From Desulfosporosinus youngiae DSM 17734 (GTDB lineage Bacteria; Bacillota; Desulfitobacteriia; Desulfitobacteriales; Desulfitobacteriaceae): a stretch of 64,000 nucleotides of DNA. This document shows positions 52,057 to 61,915 of this stretch, in pieces (the first letter of the stretch is position 1; each line of letters begins with the position of its first letter). Location of the stretch: assembly GCF_000244895.1 (NCBI RefSeq), contig NZ_CM001441.1, positions 3,120,226-3,184,225 of the forward strand, read 5' to 3'. Position numbers and translations under genes: made by a program. Below the pieces are notes generated by a model. That model was given only the letters and a program-made list of their open reading frames with translations. It searched no databases and had not been told where the DNA came from.

Positions 52057-52130
52057 AGGGGATTAGTTTAATGGTAGAACAGCGGTCTCCAAAACCGTCA
52101 GTGAGGGTTCAACTCCTTCATCCCCTGCCA
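52057..52130 (+). tRNA. tRNA-Trp (anticodon CCA), CCA end encoded
   Basis: Acceptor AGGGGAT (52057-52063) pairs with ATCCCCT (52120-52126), then discriminator G and encoded CCA. The anticodon loop CTCCAAA gives anticodon CCA. The T loop is TTCAACT. It is a single tRNA gene with its own consensus promoter and terminator, not part of an rRNA or tRNA cluster. Confidence 0.97.
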
Positions 52131-52165
52131 AAACGGTAACAAGTCAATAATATCAGTGGTTTAGT

Positions 52166-52195
52166 AGAGTTGGTAAGAAATTACCAGCTCTTTTT
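52166..52195 (+). terminator. Terminator of the tRNA-Trp gene
   Basis: AGAG-TTGGTAA, GAAA loop, TTACCAGCTCT, then TTTTT. It is 35 nt after the tRNA. Confidence 0.85.
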
Positions 52196-52418
52196 GTATG
52201 AATTGTCCTCCTTATTGAAATTGATAGTGTTAAAGCTAAAATAAAATGAGAGAGAATCAGTGTTTCCTGGAGACCATCCACTGTCGTAAAGATATTGAAT
52301 GAACTTAATACCATTTATGGTAATGTATGATACAATTGATTATGGATTATAAGAATGTTATTGCTCAACAAACGGGAAATGTCGATTGTTTTTGGCTAAC
52401 TGTCTGGAGGTGAAATTC

Positions 52419-52892
52419 ATGTATGATCTTGAACCCAAGTTCTGGCAGGAATTATTCCTCATGATCAATGATCTTGAACCGAAATTCTGGCAGGGATTAT
52501 TCCTCATGATCATTATTTTATTATTATTGCTGGTTTCGTTTAATGCGGTAATGAGCAAATTACTAAAGGTTAAAAAGAAGAAATTTTTTTCATATAACTA
52601 TGTTAATGAGAAACATTCCAAAATTGAATGGAAGATTAGGATGACATTTGTAGCCGCCCTGCTAATCGGCAATTTTGTCAATATGACGAGGGACCCTCTG
52701 GATTGGATTTGGTTTTTTAAACCATGGTTTTTAATAATAGGATTTGTTGTTGCGACTGAAGTAACCAGAGCTATTATGGAGTATAAATATGCAGAAAATC
52801 ATAATGACTACAAATTAACAATTAGTCAATTAGCGTTTTTTGTTATTATATTTTTCGCTTTATATTGGACTAATTTTCTAGTGATGGGATAA
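52419..52892 (+). CDS. DUF4181-like membrane protein with duplicated N-terminus
   Basis: About 157 residues started at ATG 52419 behind GGAGGTG. It has four hydrophobic segments (about 25-45, 75-92, 100-120 and 135-155). The text FFSYNYVNEKHSKIEW is like the DUF4181 membrane proteins of Bacillus, whose function is unknown. The first 31 residues contain a 15-residue unit, DLEPKFWQELFLMIN, present twice in tandem. It stands alone between the tRNA gene and a strong bidirectional terminator. Confidence 0.7.
   Translation: MYDLEPKFWQELFLMINDLEPKFWQGLFLMIIILLLLLVSFNAVMSKLLKVKKKKFFSYNYVNEKHSKIEWKIRMTFVAALLIGNFVNMTRDPLDWIWFFKPWFLIIGFVVATEVTRAIMEYKYAENHNDYKLTISQLAFFVIIFFALYWTNFLVMG
52425..52514 (+). 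repeat. 45-bp tandem duplication in the DUF4181-like gene
   Basis: Copy 1 at 52425-52469 and copy 2 at 52470-52514 differ by a handful of bases and keep the reading frame (15 codons each). Confidence 0.9.
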
Positions 52893-52924
52893 TAGTAGAA
52901 GAGATGTACATTAAAAATAAATGG

Positions 52925-52965
52925 AAAATTGACCTCAGCACCAATTTGCTGAGGTCAATTTTTTT
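52925..52965. terminator. Bidirectional terminator
   Basis: AAATTGACCTCAGCA and complement with a short loop and T7 run, between the DUF4181-like gene and the convergent dehydratase-activase gene. Confidence 0.9.
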
Positions 52966-53032
52966 CGCTGGGCAATCCTTTGGTTTAAACCGCTCGGGTC
53001 CGACAGTAAAGCGCCGGTTTAGGGAGAGTAGA

Positions 53033-56000
53033 TTAATCTATTTTGCATCCGATAAACTTGGAATCTGTATTTAACATCATTGTCATTTTGCTTTCCATTA
53101 AATTAGTCTCTAAATCTATGGGTGGTTTAGGTTTCTCCGAATTGCCATTGAGATTTTCCTGAGCCACTGAAAGCATCAGTTTAATGCGGTTGAGTTGATT
53201 GACTTCACTTGCTCCGGGATCATAATCAATGGCAGCAATATTGGCTTTGGGGTAAGATCGTCTGATTTCTCTAATCATACCTTTGCCTGTGATATGGTTC
53301 GGCAAGCAGGCAAAGGGCTGCAAGCAAACAATATTCTCCACCCCGCTTCGAATCAGCTCCACCATCTCTCCTGTCAGAAACCATCCTTCACCGCATTGAT
53401 TGGCAAGAGACAGATGGTTCTGCGCATACTTGGCAATCTCTTCGATAGGTTTTGGGGGTTCAAACCGTCTGCTGGCTTCAAGGGCCTTTTTCATCTCTTT
53501 ACGATAAGCTTCAATTCTGTTAACCGTAAAATACCCGGATACCATCTCCCAGAAGCTGCCTGAAAGCTTTTGGTATTTAATGCGGTTATCAAAAGCACCG
53601 TATAAGAGAAAGTCGGTCAGATCCGGAACCACTGCTTCCGCCCCTTCAGCCTCCAGCAATTCTACGATATTGTTATTGGCTGTAGGATGAAACTTAACAA
53701 GAATTTCCCCAACCACTCCCACCTTAGGCTTGACCAGATCCTCTTGCAGTTCCAGGCTGTCAAAATCTGCCACAATCTGCCAAATATTCTCCGAATGCTC
53801 TCTTTTATCCCCTTTGTGCAAGGATTCATAGCAGCGCTTAACCCAAGATTCGTATAAAAGGTTGGCAGAGCCGGGGAATTTCTCATAGGGACGCACTCTA
53901 TACAGAACCCGCATTAAAAGATCCCCATAGACCAATCCCCGCATGATCTTATTAAACATAGAAATCGTCAATTTGAAGCCTGGGTTCGTTTCTAAGCTTG
54001 AGGAATTTCCCGTGTTTAAGGCTATGACCGGGACCTGGGCCATATTCGCATCCTGCAATGCTTTTCTGATAAACGCGATATAGTTTGTCGCACGGCATCC
54101 GCCGCCGGTTTGGGTCATTATAACTGAAGTGTTATTTATATCATAATCACCTGATTTTAAGGCCTTCATTAACTGACCAACCACAATAATGGCCGGATAG
54201 CACGCATCATTATGCACATACCTTAACCCTTCGTCGATCGCCGACTTATCCACAGAGGGCAGGAATTCAATCTTATACCCCGTATCCTCAAAGGCTGCTT
54301 TAAAGAATTGAAAATGAATCGGGGACATTTGCGGAGCTAAAATAGTGTGAGTTTTCTTCATTTCCTTGGTGAAAAGGACTCTGTCCGGATTATCATAAAG
54401 TTTTTTAGGGATGAAGTTTTTCTTGTCCCGTTCTTTTATGGCCGCGATCAAGGAACGCACACGTATTCTCGCCGCCCCTAAATTATTGATTTCATCAATT
54501 TTTAAAACCGTATAGATCTTCCCATAGGCCTCAAGGATCTCTTTAATCTGATCAGTGGTTACCGCATCAAGGCCGCATCCAAAGGAATTCAATTGAATTA
54601 GTTCTAAATCCTTTTCCTGAGCAACATAACTTGCCGCATGATACTCTCTGGAATGGTACACCCATTGATCGACCACCCGCAAAGGCCTTTTTACTTTGGA
54701 AAGATGCTGGATTGCATCTTCCGATAAAACAGCAAATCCATATGAACTGATCATCTCAGGAATACCGTGATTGACTTCCGGATCAATATGATAAGGTCTT
54801 CCTGCCAGGACAATTCCTTTAATCTTAGTTTCCCGAATATAGTTTAGAGTTTCTTCTCCCTTTAATCTTACCTCTTCCTTATAGCGGTCCAGCTCTGCAT
54901 ACGCCTTGTCCAGCGCACGAGCCAGCTCGTTCTTCGGTATTCCCTCGGGTTCGAGCTCTTCAGCCAATCGTTTCAGCATCCTGCGCGGCATATCTATGGG
55001 CAAAAAAGGATGATAGAACCTGACATTTGGTTCTTTAAGACAATCCATATTGGCATTGATCGTCTCAGGGTAAGACGTAACAATTGGACAATTGTAATGG
55101 TTGTCAGCCTCAGGATCTTCCTGACGGGCATAAGGAATACAAGGATAAAATAACTTGGTAATCCCTTTTTTAATTAAGTCTACAATATGACCGTGCACCA
55201 ATTTGGCTGGATAGCATGCGGAATCTGAAGGGATTGTTTCCATTCCCAATTCATAAATCCGATTAGAGGATCGCCCGGAAATTATCACTCGGTAACCCAA
55301 TTCCGTGAAGAATGTGAACCAGAAAGGATAGTCCTCATAGATATTTAATACTCTGGGAATACCAATGGTTCCTCTGGGGGCCTTGTCGTTGCTCAAGGGT
55401 TTGTAGTTAAAGACTCTTTGATACTTATATTCATAAAGATTAGGAATTTGCTGTTTGACGACATCCTTACCTGCACCCCGTTCACAGCGGTTTCCTGAAA
55501 CATAAATAGTTCCGCCTGGGAATTGTTTGATACTCACCAAGCAATTATTTCCGCATAACCCACAACGTTTCATCGTCGTTTCAGTGGTGAAGTTGAGCAG
55601 CTCTTCCCCTTGCACAAGACTTGTTTTGTAACCGGACTCATATTGATTTCTGGCAATTAATGCCGCACCAAAGGCTCCCATAATACCGGCAATATCCGGT
55701 CGGACCACCTCTTTATTGGTGATTTTCTCAAAAGCCCGCAGGACGGCATCGTTATAAAAGGTCCCCCCTTGAACAACAATCTTCTCGCCAAGTTCATCAA
55801 TATTCCTTAAACGGATCACTTTATAGAGGGCATTCTTGATGACTGAAATGGATATCCCTGCCGAGATATCACTAATCTCAGCACCTTCTTTCTGGGCTTG
55901 TTTTACTTTAGAGTTCATGAAGACCGTACACCGGGTCCCCAGATCTACCGGATGCCGTGAGCTTTGGCTTAAACGGGCAAATTCCTGTACATCCATATTC

Positions 56001-57382
56001 AGAGAATTAGCGAAGGTTTCCACAAAAGAACCGCAGCCGGATGAGCAGGCTTCATTGAGGGTAATGGACTCGATTACTCCATCTCTGACTACTAAGCTTT
56101 TCATATCCTGTCCGCCAATATCCAGAACAAAGTCAACACCCGGCTGAAAAAAGTTAGCCGCCGTATAATGAGCAACGGTTTCAATTTCTCCAATATCGAC
56201 TCTGAGTGCTGCTTTGATCAGATGTTCCCCATATCCTGTAACCGCTGAATTAATAATGTTGGTTCTCTTGTTTAGTTTTCCATATAAATCTTTTAAGGCC
56301 TCAATTGTAGACTCTAAGGGTTTGCCCTTATTGCTGCCGTAATAGGAATACAATAGACTTCCGGTTTCATCGACTAAGGCGATCTTGGTGGTTGTTGAGC
56401 CGGCATCAATGCCCAGATAAGCATTGCCTTCATAACTGTCCAGTTCAACCCGGCTGACTTTATGCAGACCATGCCTCGCTTTAAATTCCTCGTATTCTTC
56501 GTCATTGGCAAATAAGACGTCTAATTTATCCGTCTCGGAATTGTCTGTCTTCAGAATCCCGGGTACTTTTTCAAAAAGCTGCTTAAGAGTCATCGGCGGC
56601 ATATCTCCGGAAGACAATGCCGCTCCGATCGCTACAAAGAATTGGGAGTTCTCGGGGAAGATTACGTTCTTTTCCTCCAGCTTGAGAGTTTCAATAAACC
56701 GTTGTCTCAATTCAGACATAAAATGTAAAGGCCCGCCCAAAAACGCAACATTTCCATTGATGGGACGTCCCTGAGCCAGCCCGCTAATCGTCTGATTCAC
56801 AACAGCCTGAAGAACAGAAACAGCAATGTCCTCCTTGGCGGCACCTTCATTTAACAAGGGCTGCACATCTGTCTTGGCAAACACTCCGCACCTGGAAGCA
56901 ATCGGGTAAATATGCTCATAGTTTTTAGCAAGCTCATTTAACCCCATAGCATCCGTCTGCAGCAAGGATGCCATCTGGTCAATAAAGGCTCCTGTGCCTC
57001 CGGCACAAGTTCCATTCATTCGCTGTTCAACGGATTCCCCGAAATAAGTGATCTTGGCATCCTCGCCCCCAAGTTCTATGGCAGTATGCGTGTCAGGAAT
57101 AATAATTTTAATCGCCTTCGTGCAGGCAATGACTTCCTGAATGAAGGGCACCTCTAATAATTGGGAAACATTATATCCGCCCGAGCCAGTGACCATCAAG
57201 GTCAATAAATGCCCTTGCATGATATCTTTAGTATCCTCAAGTACATTAACAACCGTATTTCTAATGTTGGAAAAATGTCTTGAATACTTCTTATAAATAA
57301 TATTTTTGTGATTATCTAAAACAACTATCTTAACAGTCGTAGAACCAATGTCCAAACCGATATTTAAAACTCTACTGCACAT
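53033..57382 (-). CDS. Fused acyl-CoA dehydratase activase / dehydratase-related protein
   Basis: A 1449-residue fusion of the HgdC/BcrAD/HgdAB superfamily. Two ASKHA ATPase domains are present: the first (about 1-270) with [10 protein letters not shown] and [13 protein letters not shown] near 124, the second (about 320-590) with [10 protein letters not shown] and [11 protein letters not shown] near 444. Their cysteines bind the 4Fe-4S cluster that bridges activase dimers. A CGLCGNNC motif lies near 606, then DUF2229 and HgdB-like parts with further Cys ([40 protein letters not shown]). Activases inject high-energy electrons using ATP. The partner reaction is unknown. RBS GGAGGAAG; a TetR gene lies 122 nt upstream. 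Confidence 0.88.
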   Translation of the reverse strand: MCSRVLNIGLDIGSTTVKIVVLDNHKNIIYKKYSRHFSNIRNTVVNVLEDTKDIMQGHLLTLMVTGSGGYNVSQLLEVPFIQEVIACTKAIKIIIPDTHTAIELGGEDAKITYFGESVEQRMNGTCAGGTGAFIDQMASLLQTDAMGLNELAKNYEHIYPIASRCGVFAKTDVQPLLNEGAAKEDIAVSVLQAVVNQTISGLAQGRPINGNVAFLGGPLHFMSELRQRFIETLKLEEKNVIFPENSQFFVAIGAALSSGDMPPMTLKQLFEKVPGILKTDNSETDKLDVLFANDEEYEEFKARHGLHKVSRVELDSYEGNAYLGIDAGSTTTKIALVDETGSLLYSYYGSNKGKPLESTIEALKDLYGKLNKRTNIINSAVTGYGEHLIKAALRVDIGEIETVAHYTAANFFQPGVDFVLDIGGQDMKSLVVRDGVIESITLNEACSSGCGSFVETFANSLNMDVQEFARLSQSSRHPVDLGTRCTVFMNSKVKQAQKEGAEISDISAGISISVIKNALYKVIRLRNIDELGEKIVVQGGTFYNDAVLRAFEKITNKEVVRPDIAGIMGAFGAALIARNQYESGYKTSLVQGEELLNFTTETTMKRCGLCGNNCLVSIKQFPGGTIYVSGNRCERGAGKDVVKQQIPNLYEYKYQRVFNYKPLSNDKAPRGTIGIPRVLNIYEDYPFWFTFFTELGYRVIISGRSSNRIYELGMETIPSDSACYPAKLVHGHIVDLIKKGITKLFYPCIPYARQEDPEADNHYNCPIVTSYPETINANMDCLKEPNVRFYHPFLPIDMPRRMLKRLAEELEPEGIPKNELARALDKAYAELDRYKEEVRLKGEETLNYIRETKIKGIVLAGRPYHIDPEVNHGIPEMISSYGFAVLSEDAIQHLSKVKRPLRVVDQWVYHSREYHAASYVAQEKDLELIQLNSFGCGLDAVTTDQIKEILEAYGKIYTVLKIDEINNLGAARIRVRSLIAAIKERDKKNFIPKKLYDNPDRVLFTKEMKKTHTILAPQMSPIHFQFFKAAFEDTGYKIEFLPSVDKSAIDEGLRYVHNDACYPAIIVVGQLMKALKSGDYDINNTSVIMTQTGGGCRATNYIAFIRKALQDANMAQVPVIALNTGNSSSLETNPGFKLTISMFNKIMRGLVYGDLLMRVLYRVRPYEKFPGSANLLYESWVKRCYESLHKGDKREHSENIWQIVADFDSLELQEDLVKPKVGVVGEILVKFHPTANNNIVELLEAEGAEAVVPDLTDFLLYGAFDNRIKYQKLSGSFWEMVSGYFTVNRIEAYRKEMKKALEASRRFEPPKPIEEIAKYAQNHLSLANQCGEGWFLTGEMVELIRSGVENIVCLQPFACLPNHITGKGMIREIRRSYPKANIAAIDYDPGASEVNQLNRIKLMLSVAQENLNGNSEKPKPPIDLETNLMESKMTMMLNTDSKFIGCKID

Positions 57383-57503
57383 TTTCTTCCTCCACTATAC
57401 AAAACGTCTAAAGAAAACCCGGCTTCGCCGAGCCTTTAAACGCATACTCTCGATTGAGGCGAACCGTTGGTTGCCCTTATACTTTCCGACAGTACAAAAT
57501 AAC

Positions 57504-58103
57504 TTATTCAGCAATTTTAGAATTATTATAACAGGCTATGCCTTTTGTAAATATTTTAACATAATTTGTAATACATGTCTGAATATCGGTCTCAAAAGTC
57601 AGCTCGTTCATAACCAAAGATGTAAAAAACAAACCAAAATTGGTTGCCAGAAAGTTAACAGCCAATGTTTCAGGATTTTCAGTGATAGCGCCTCTGCTCC
57701 ACATTTCTTCGAAATACCGGATTAATAGTTTCTTAAATTCATTGGGAAACTCAGACAACATAGTTTCAAAATGAGGATGCAATTCTTCGTTTTTCAAATG
57801 CATCAAAATAATCTGTTGATTCCTATATAAGACATCTTGGAAGGAAGAACATATTTTATTCAAATCTGTTTCTAAGTTCCATTCTAAGCTTTCAAACAAC
57901 GATTTAAATTTCGGTGAAAATGCAAATTTATCAAATGCCCTTTCAAATAAATTGTATTTACTTTCGAAGTGCCTGAAGATCGTCATTTCGCTTACGCCTG
58001 CTTTTTTAGCAATCTCCTTCGTTGTAACTGCAGGATAACCTTTTTGGGCGAAAAGGAGGATTGACGCATTTATTATTCTGTCTTCGGTGTCCAAAGTACT
58101 CAT
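57504..58103 (-). CDS. TetR-family transcriptional regulator
   Basis: A 199-residue TetR regulator. The HTH is at about residues 5-55 (ILLFAQKGYPAVTTKEIAKKAGVSEMTIFRHF). The C-terminal helical ligand domain (about 60-195) is of usual length and not conserved. ATG start behind GGAGAAGG. It is transcribed in the same direction as, and 122 nt upstream of, the dehydratase-activase fusion gene, so it may control that gene and itself; acyl-CoA or fatty acid ligands would fit but are not shown. Confidence 0.9.
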   Translation of the reverse strand: MSTLDTEDRIINASILLFAQKGYPAVTTKEIAKKAGVSEMTIFRHFESKYNLFERAFDKFAFSPKFKSLFESLEWNLETDLNKICSSFQDVLYRNQQIILMHLKNEELHPHFETMLSEFPNEFKKLLIRYFEEMWSRGAITENPETLAVNFLATNFGLFFTSLVMNELTFETDIQTCITNYVKIFTKGIACYNNSKIAE

Positions 58104-58261
58104 AGCCCTTCTCCAGTCATGCTCATTAGTTTATGTTAGTTCTTACTAACATGACCCTATTTTATCATTCTCTGTATAGAACTTCAATCGAACATCATGG
58201 GCTAATTACCTTTATTTGTATCATTCTTTAAGAAACTGCGGTCTGGCCATCAGATAGGAGA

Positions 58262-58321
58262 CTGGGGATAAATAAAACGAGGCTGGAACAAACTGTCCAG
58301 CCTCGTTTTATTTATCCCCAG
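58262..58321. terminator. Long perfect inverted repeat, probable terminator of the EF-G-like gene
   Basis: A perfect 26-bp stem with an 8-nt loop, containing GAGGCTGGA and TCCAGCCTC, 80 nt after the EF-G-like stop. It is flanked by A+T-rich runs inside the stem (TTTTATTTAT). Unusually long for a terminator. Confidence 0.7.
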
Positions 58322-58401
58322 ACTTCAACCTCAAAGGGGCAGCGCGCTCCCCTGCTCCGGGTAATCCCAATGTTCAGCTTTAATCTGACAAGTTCACCGC
58401 T

Positions 58402-60423
58402 TTAACGATTTTGAGCGGTTTTTAATTGACTTACCAGAGAATCACTGATTTTACCGGGAACTTCTTCATAGCGAAGGAATTTCATCGTAAATGAGCCTCT
58501 CCCTTGAGTTAAGCTCCTTAAATCAATAGCATAGCGCATCATTTCAGCTTGCGGCACATGGGCCCGGATTAATGGATTTTTTTCACCGGCCTCCATACCC
58601 AGCACTTTTCCCCGTTTGCCATTGAGGTCGGCAATCACATCCCCCATGAAGACTTCCGGCACACTTACTTCGACCTCAACCACAGGCTCAAGCAAAGTGG
58701 GTTTAGCTTGCTCTACCCCTTTGCGGAATGCCATAATCGCGGCAAGTTTAAAGGCCATTTCTGAAGAATCTACAGCATGATAAGAGCCGTCACACAAGGT
58801 AACCTTGATATCTGTCACAGGATAGCCGACCATCGTGCCCTCCATCATGGCCTCTCTGATCCCTTTTTCTACTGCCGGAATATATTGCTTGGGTACAGCC
58901 CCGCCAAAGATCGACTCAGCAAACTCAAAGTCACTTCCGTCAGTGGGTTCAATGTTTATCCATACATGCCCATATTGACCATGTCCGCCTGTTTGCTTCT
59001 TATGTTTTCCTTCCACTTTCACTGCTTTGCGAATCGTCTCACGATAAGGTACGCGAGGCACTTTCAAGGTTACGTCCACCCCGAATTTACGGTTTAGCTT
59101 TTCCTGAAGAATCTCCAGCTGCATTTCTCCCAGCCCGGTTAAGATCAATTCTTTCGTCTCTGTGTTTTTGTGAATTTGGATGGTCGGATCTTCTTCAATT
59201 AAACGGGCCAAGGCACCGCCCAGCTTATCCTCATCCCCTTTGGTTTTCGGTCCGATCGCTACGGATAGAGTAGGAACAGGAAAATCAATTCCCTGAAGTT
59301 CAACAGGTTGTTCCTTGCTGCAGAGCGTATCCCCTGTTCTAACCTCTTGTGATTTGGCGATAACCGCAATATCTCCCGGGAGCACTGAGGCCACCGGTTC
59401 CTGGGTTTTGCCCCGCAGATAAAAAGGCTGCCCGATTTTTTCTTCCAATCCGCGGCTTGAATTATACACGGAGGTTTCAGCTGTGAATTTCCCTCCGTAA
59501 ACCCGAAAGAAGGACATTTTACCTACATAGGGGTCCGTGAGAGTTTTAAAGACTAAAGCCGCTTTTTCCTGAACCGCTTCAGGAGGAGGAGCAAAATCGA
59601 CCAGGAAATTCATCATCTTGGAAATCCCGATATTCTTATTAGCTGAACCGCAAAGCACAGGAATCACAAGATCCTGCTTTAATGCTTTCCCCAAGGCAGT
59701 CTGTAAATCCGACTCAGTTAATCCTTCTCCTTCAAGATACTTCATCAATAGTTCATCATCAGCTTCGGCAACCGCTTCAGCTAAATGTTCTCTCAGACGT
59801 TCTGTCTCTTCTCTGTACTCGGCCGGAACCTCTTGGCTGGAATAAGATCCGCTTCCATCCGCTGCATAGACATAGGCTTTATTCTCGACAATATCGATGA
59901 TCCCCTGGAAACTCTCTTCCTGACCCATAGGTATTTGTAAGGGAACGAGCCTGGCATCGGGATAAGCACTTTTCAGCTGGTCCATTACCTTGCCAAAATT
60001 GGCATTTTTTCGATCAAGTTTGTTGATAAATAGAATCTTGGGCAGTTTCTGCTGTTCCATTAAACCCCAGGTTATTTCCGACTGAACTTCAAGCCCCGCT
60101 ACACCGCATAAGACTAAAACTCCACATTCGACCACGCGTAAGGCACTCTTAACCTCTCCTAAAAAATCCAGATACCCCGGACTATCGAGAACATTGACTT
60201 TAACTCCTTGCCACTCAATCGGAATAAGACTCGTACTAATTGACACTTTGTGCTTTACTTCTTCGGGCAGATAATCTGAGACTGTGTTTCCTTCAGAAAC
60301 TTTGCCGATACGGGTGATTTCACCTGAATTAAACAAAAAGGTTTCCGCCAGGGATGTCTTTCCTGCACCACCATGCCCAACCAGACAGACATTACGAAGA
60401 TGTTCAGTGTCATAGGTTTTCAA
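58402..60423 (-). CDS. Elongation factor G-like GTPase (FusA2-type)
   Basis: A 673-residue translational GTPase. G1 is GHGGAGKTSLAE (about 16-27), G3 LDSPGYLDFLGEV, G4 INKLDRKN. Domains II-V of EF-G follow, with QTGGHGQYGHV in domain IV and the C-terminal GDVIADLNGKRG in domain V. It is slightly shorter than canonical EF-G (about 690) and has the divergent N-terminus of secondary EF-G paralogues. It is unaccompanied by rpsL-rpsG-tuf, so it is not the main fusA. Such proteins may act in ribosome rescue or recycling. TTG start behind AAGGAGG. Confidence 0.9.
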   Translation of the reverse strand: MKTYDTEHLRNVCLVGHGGAGKTSLAETFLFNSGEITRIGKVSEGNTVSDYLPEEVKHKVSISTSLIPIEWQGVKVNVLDSPGYLDFLGEVKSALRVVECGVLVLCGVAGLEVQSEITWGLMEQQKLPKILFINKLDRKNANFGKVMDQLKSAYPDARLVPLQIPMGQEESFQGIIDIVENKAYVYAADGSGSYSSQEVPAEYREETERLREHLAEAVAEADDELLMKYLEGEGLTESDLQTALGKALKQDLVIPVLCGSANKNIGISKMMNFLVDFAPPPEAVQEKAALVFKTLTDPYVGKMSFFRVYGGKFTAETSVYNSSRGLEEKIGQPFYLRGKTQEPVASVLPGDIAVIAKSQEVRTGDTLCSKEQPVELQGIDFPVPTLSVAIGPKTKGDEDKLGGALARLIEEDPTIQIHKNTETKELILTGLGEMQLEILQEKLNRKFGVDVTLKVPRVPYRETIRKAVKVEGKHKKQTGGHGQYGHVWINIEPTDGSDFEFAESIFGGAVPKQYIPAVEKGIREAMMEGTMVGYPVTDIKVTLCDGSYHAVDSSEMAFKLAAIMAFRKGVEQAKPTLLEPVVEVEVSVPEVFMGDVIADLNGKRGKVLGMEAGEKNPLIRAHVPQAEMMRYAIDLRSLTQGRGSFTMKFLRYEEVPGKISDSLVSQLKTAQNR

Positions 60424-60569
60424 GACGATTTCCTCCTTGATTTGTTATTTAAGAAAAAAGACACCTGCCTTTTTACTTGCAACAGATTACTGGAGTTCTA
60501 TGTCTAAAAGATCCTAGCTTTGTACTAATTTATTGATTAAAGTGTGTCAAGTATTCTCAAGTTTGATGA

Positions 60570-61736
60570 TTAATTTCTTGCCTCGTAAGTTCCCCATATC
60601 TGGGTTTGCTTATTGCGGACCATACACTTCCCCATAGCCCAGACATCGTCAACCTGCAAATCGTCATCCAGGACCACCAGGTCGGCATCGTATCCGACAC
60701 GAATCATCCCTTTATTTTTTAAGCGAAGAACATTGGAGACATTCGAAGTGATCGTACGCAAGGCCACTTCTAAAGGGACACCGCCCTGGATAACCGCTTT
60801 ACGTATGTCACGCCACAAAACCTCTACAGAACCAACTCCCATGCCAATAAGCACACCGGCTTCGTTATACTCAGGCATACTCCCATTTCCGTCCGATGTT
60901 ACCGTAACTCTGTCATTAAGGATCTGCCGTTGGTTCAACCTTTTTAAAACCGAAGGCACCTGCAGTTCAACCGGGAAATCGTCACACCCTGCCGTTAAAT
61001 CAATATGCCCTCCGGATAATAAAAACTGAATCCCTTGGTCTAATAATGTATGAGTTCGATTAATATGAGTCGGCACAAATTGAGTAATAGGAATATCGCT
61101 CTGCTCAAGGATTGTCCAAATAGGTTCCAAGCCGCGTTTGCCGTCCCCCAGATGAACATGAACCACTCCCGCTTTGCCTCCGAGCATTCCGCCGACTCGT
61201 GCTTCTGCAGCCAGCTGCTCAAGATCTTTGATTTGGGGTTGGGCAGAACGATGATCCGATATAGCTATTTCTCCTGCACCGATAACTTTTGAAATTAAGA
61301 CCAGATCTTGTTCTAAGGTTGGCAGCAATGTTTCTATAGGAACCCGGTAGGCCCCGCTATAAATATAAGTGCTGATTCCCTCTTCCTGCAGGGCGTTCGC
61401 TTTAACTAAAAGCTCCGCCATGGAGCGTGATACCGAATCTGTCCCCAGGCAGCCGACGACCGTCGTCGTGCCGGCCCGGGTTAATTGAGAAAGCTGAAGT
61501 TCCGGAGTACGGGAGGCCGGTCCCGCTTCTCCTCCGCCTCCGCATATATGTACATGGGCATCGATAAACCCCGGCACGATGGTTTTGCCTTGCAGGTCAA
61601 TCTCTTCCCCCTCGATAAAATCAGGCAGGCTCAGATCGTTGCCGATCGCGGCAATACTCGTTCCCACAACCAACAAGTCGGAATGATCAGTAAATTCGGG
61701 ACAAAAAAGTTTGGCGTTTTTAAGCAATAACCACAT
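60570..61736 (-). CDS. iadA: Isoaspartyl dipeptidase (beta-aspartyl peptidase)
   Basis: A 388-residue amidohydrolase of the IadA group. The metal site begins with DAHVHICGGGGE (His61, His63) and continues in VHVHLGDGK (carboxy-lysine region nearby), PTHINRT and the late catalytic VTSDGNGSMPEY. It removes beta-linked aspartyl residues from dipeptides derived from damaged proteins. Length is the same as the E. coli enzyme (about 390). ATG start behind GAGGGAGAGG. It is divergent from the spoVB-like gene and 146 nt upstream of the EF-G-like gene. Confidence 0.92.
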   Translation of the reverse strand: MWLLLKNAKLFCPEFTDHSDLLVVGTSIAAIGNDLSLPDFIEGEEIDLQGKTIVPGFIDAHVHICGGGGEAGPASRTPELQLSQLTRAGTTTVVGCLGTDSVSRSMAELLVKANALQEEGISTYIYSGAYRVPIETLLPTLEQDLVLISKVIGAGEIAISDHRSAQPQIKDLEQLAAEARVGGMLGGKAGVVHVHLGDGKRGLEPIWTILEQSDIPITQFVPTHINRTHTLLDQGIQFLLSGGHIDLTAGCDDFPVELQVPSVLKRLNQRQILNDRVTVTSDGNGSMPEYNEAGVLIGMGVGSVEVLWRDIRKAVIQGGVPLEVALRTITSNVSNVLRLKNKGMIRVGYDADLVVLDDDLQVDDVWAMGKCMVRNKQTQIWGTYEARN

Positions 61737-61915
61737 TTAGACCTCTCCCTCACGAGGTATCATGCCCTATTCCCGGATCAATATTCCACTTGTTTAATAT
61801 TTCTCGATTGCCGGCCAAAATCCTTTAAACATAAAGAGCCAAACTGTAATTTCCTAAGCATTTCTTTTTTTCCCCAAGCATATGGTTATATATCACTCAG
61901 ATTATGGAGGGCCGC

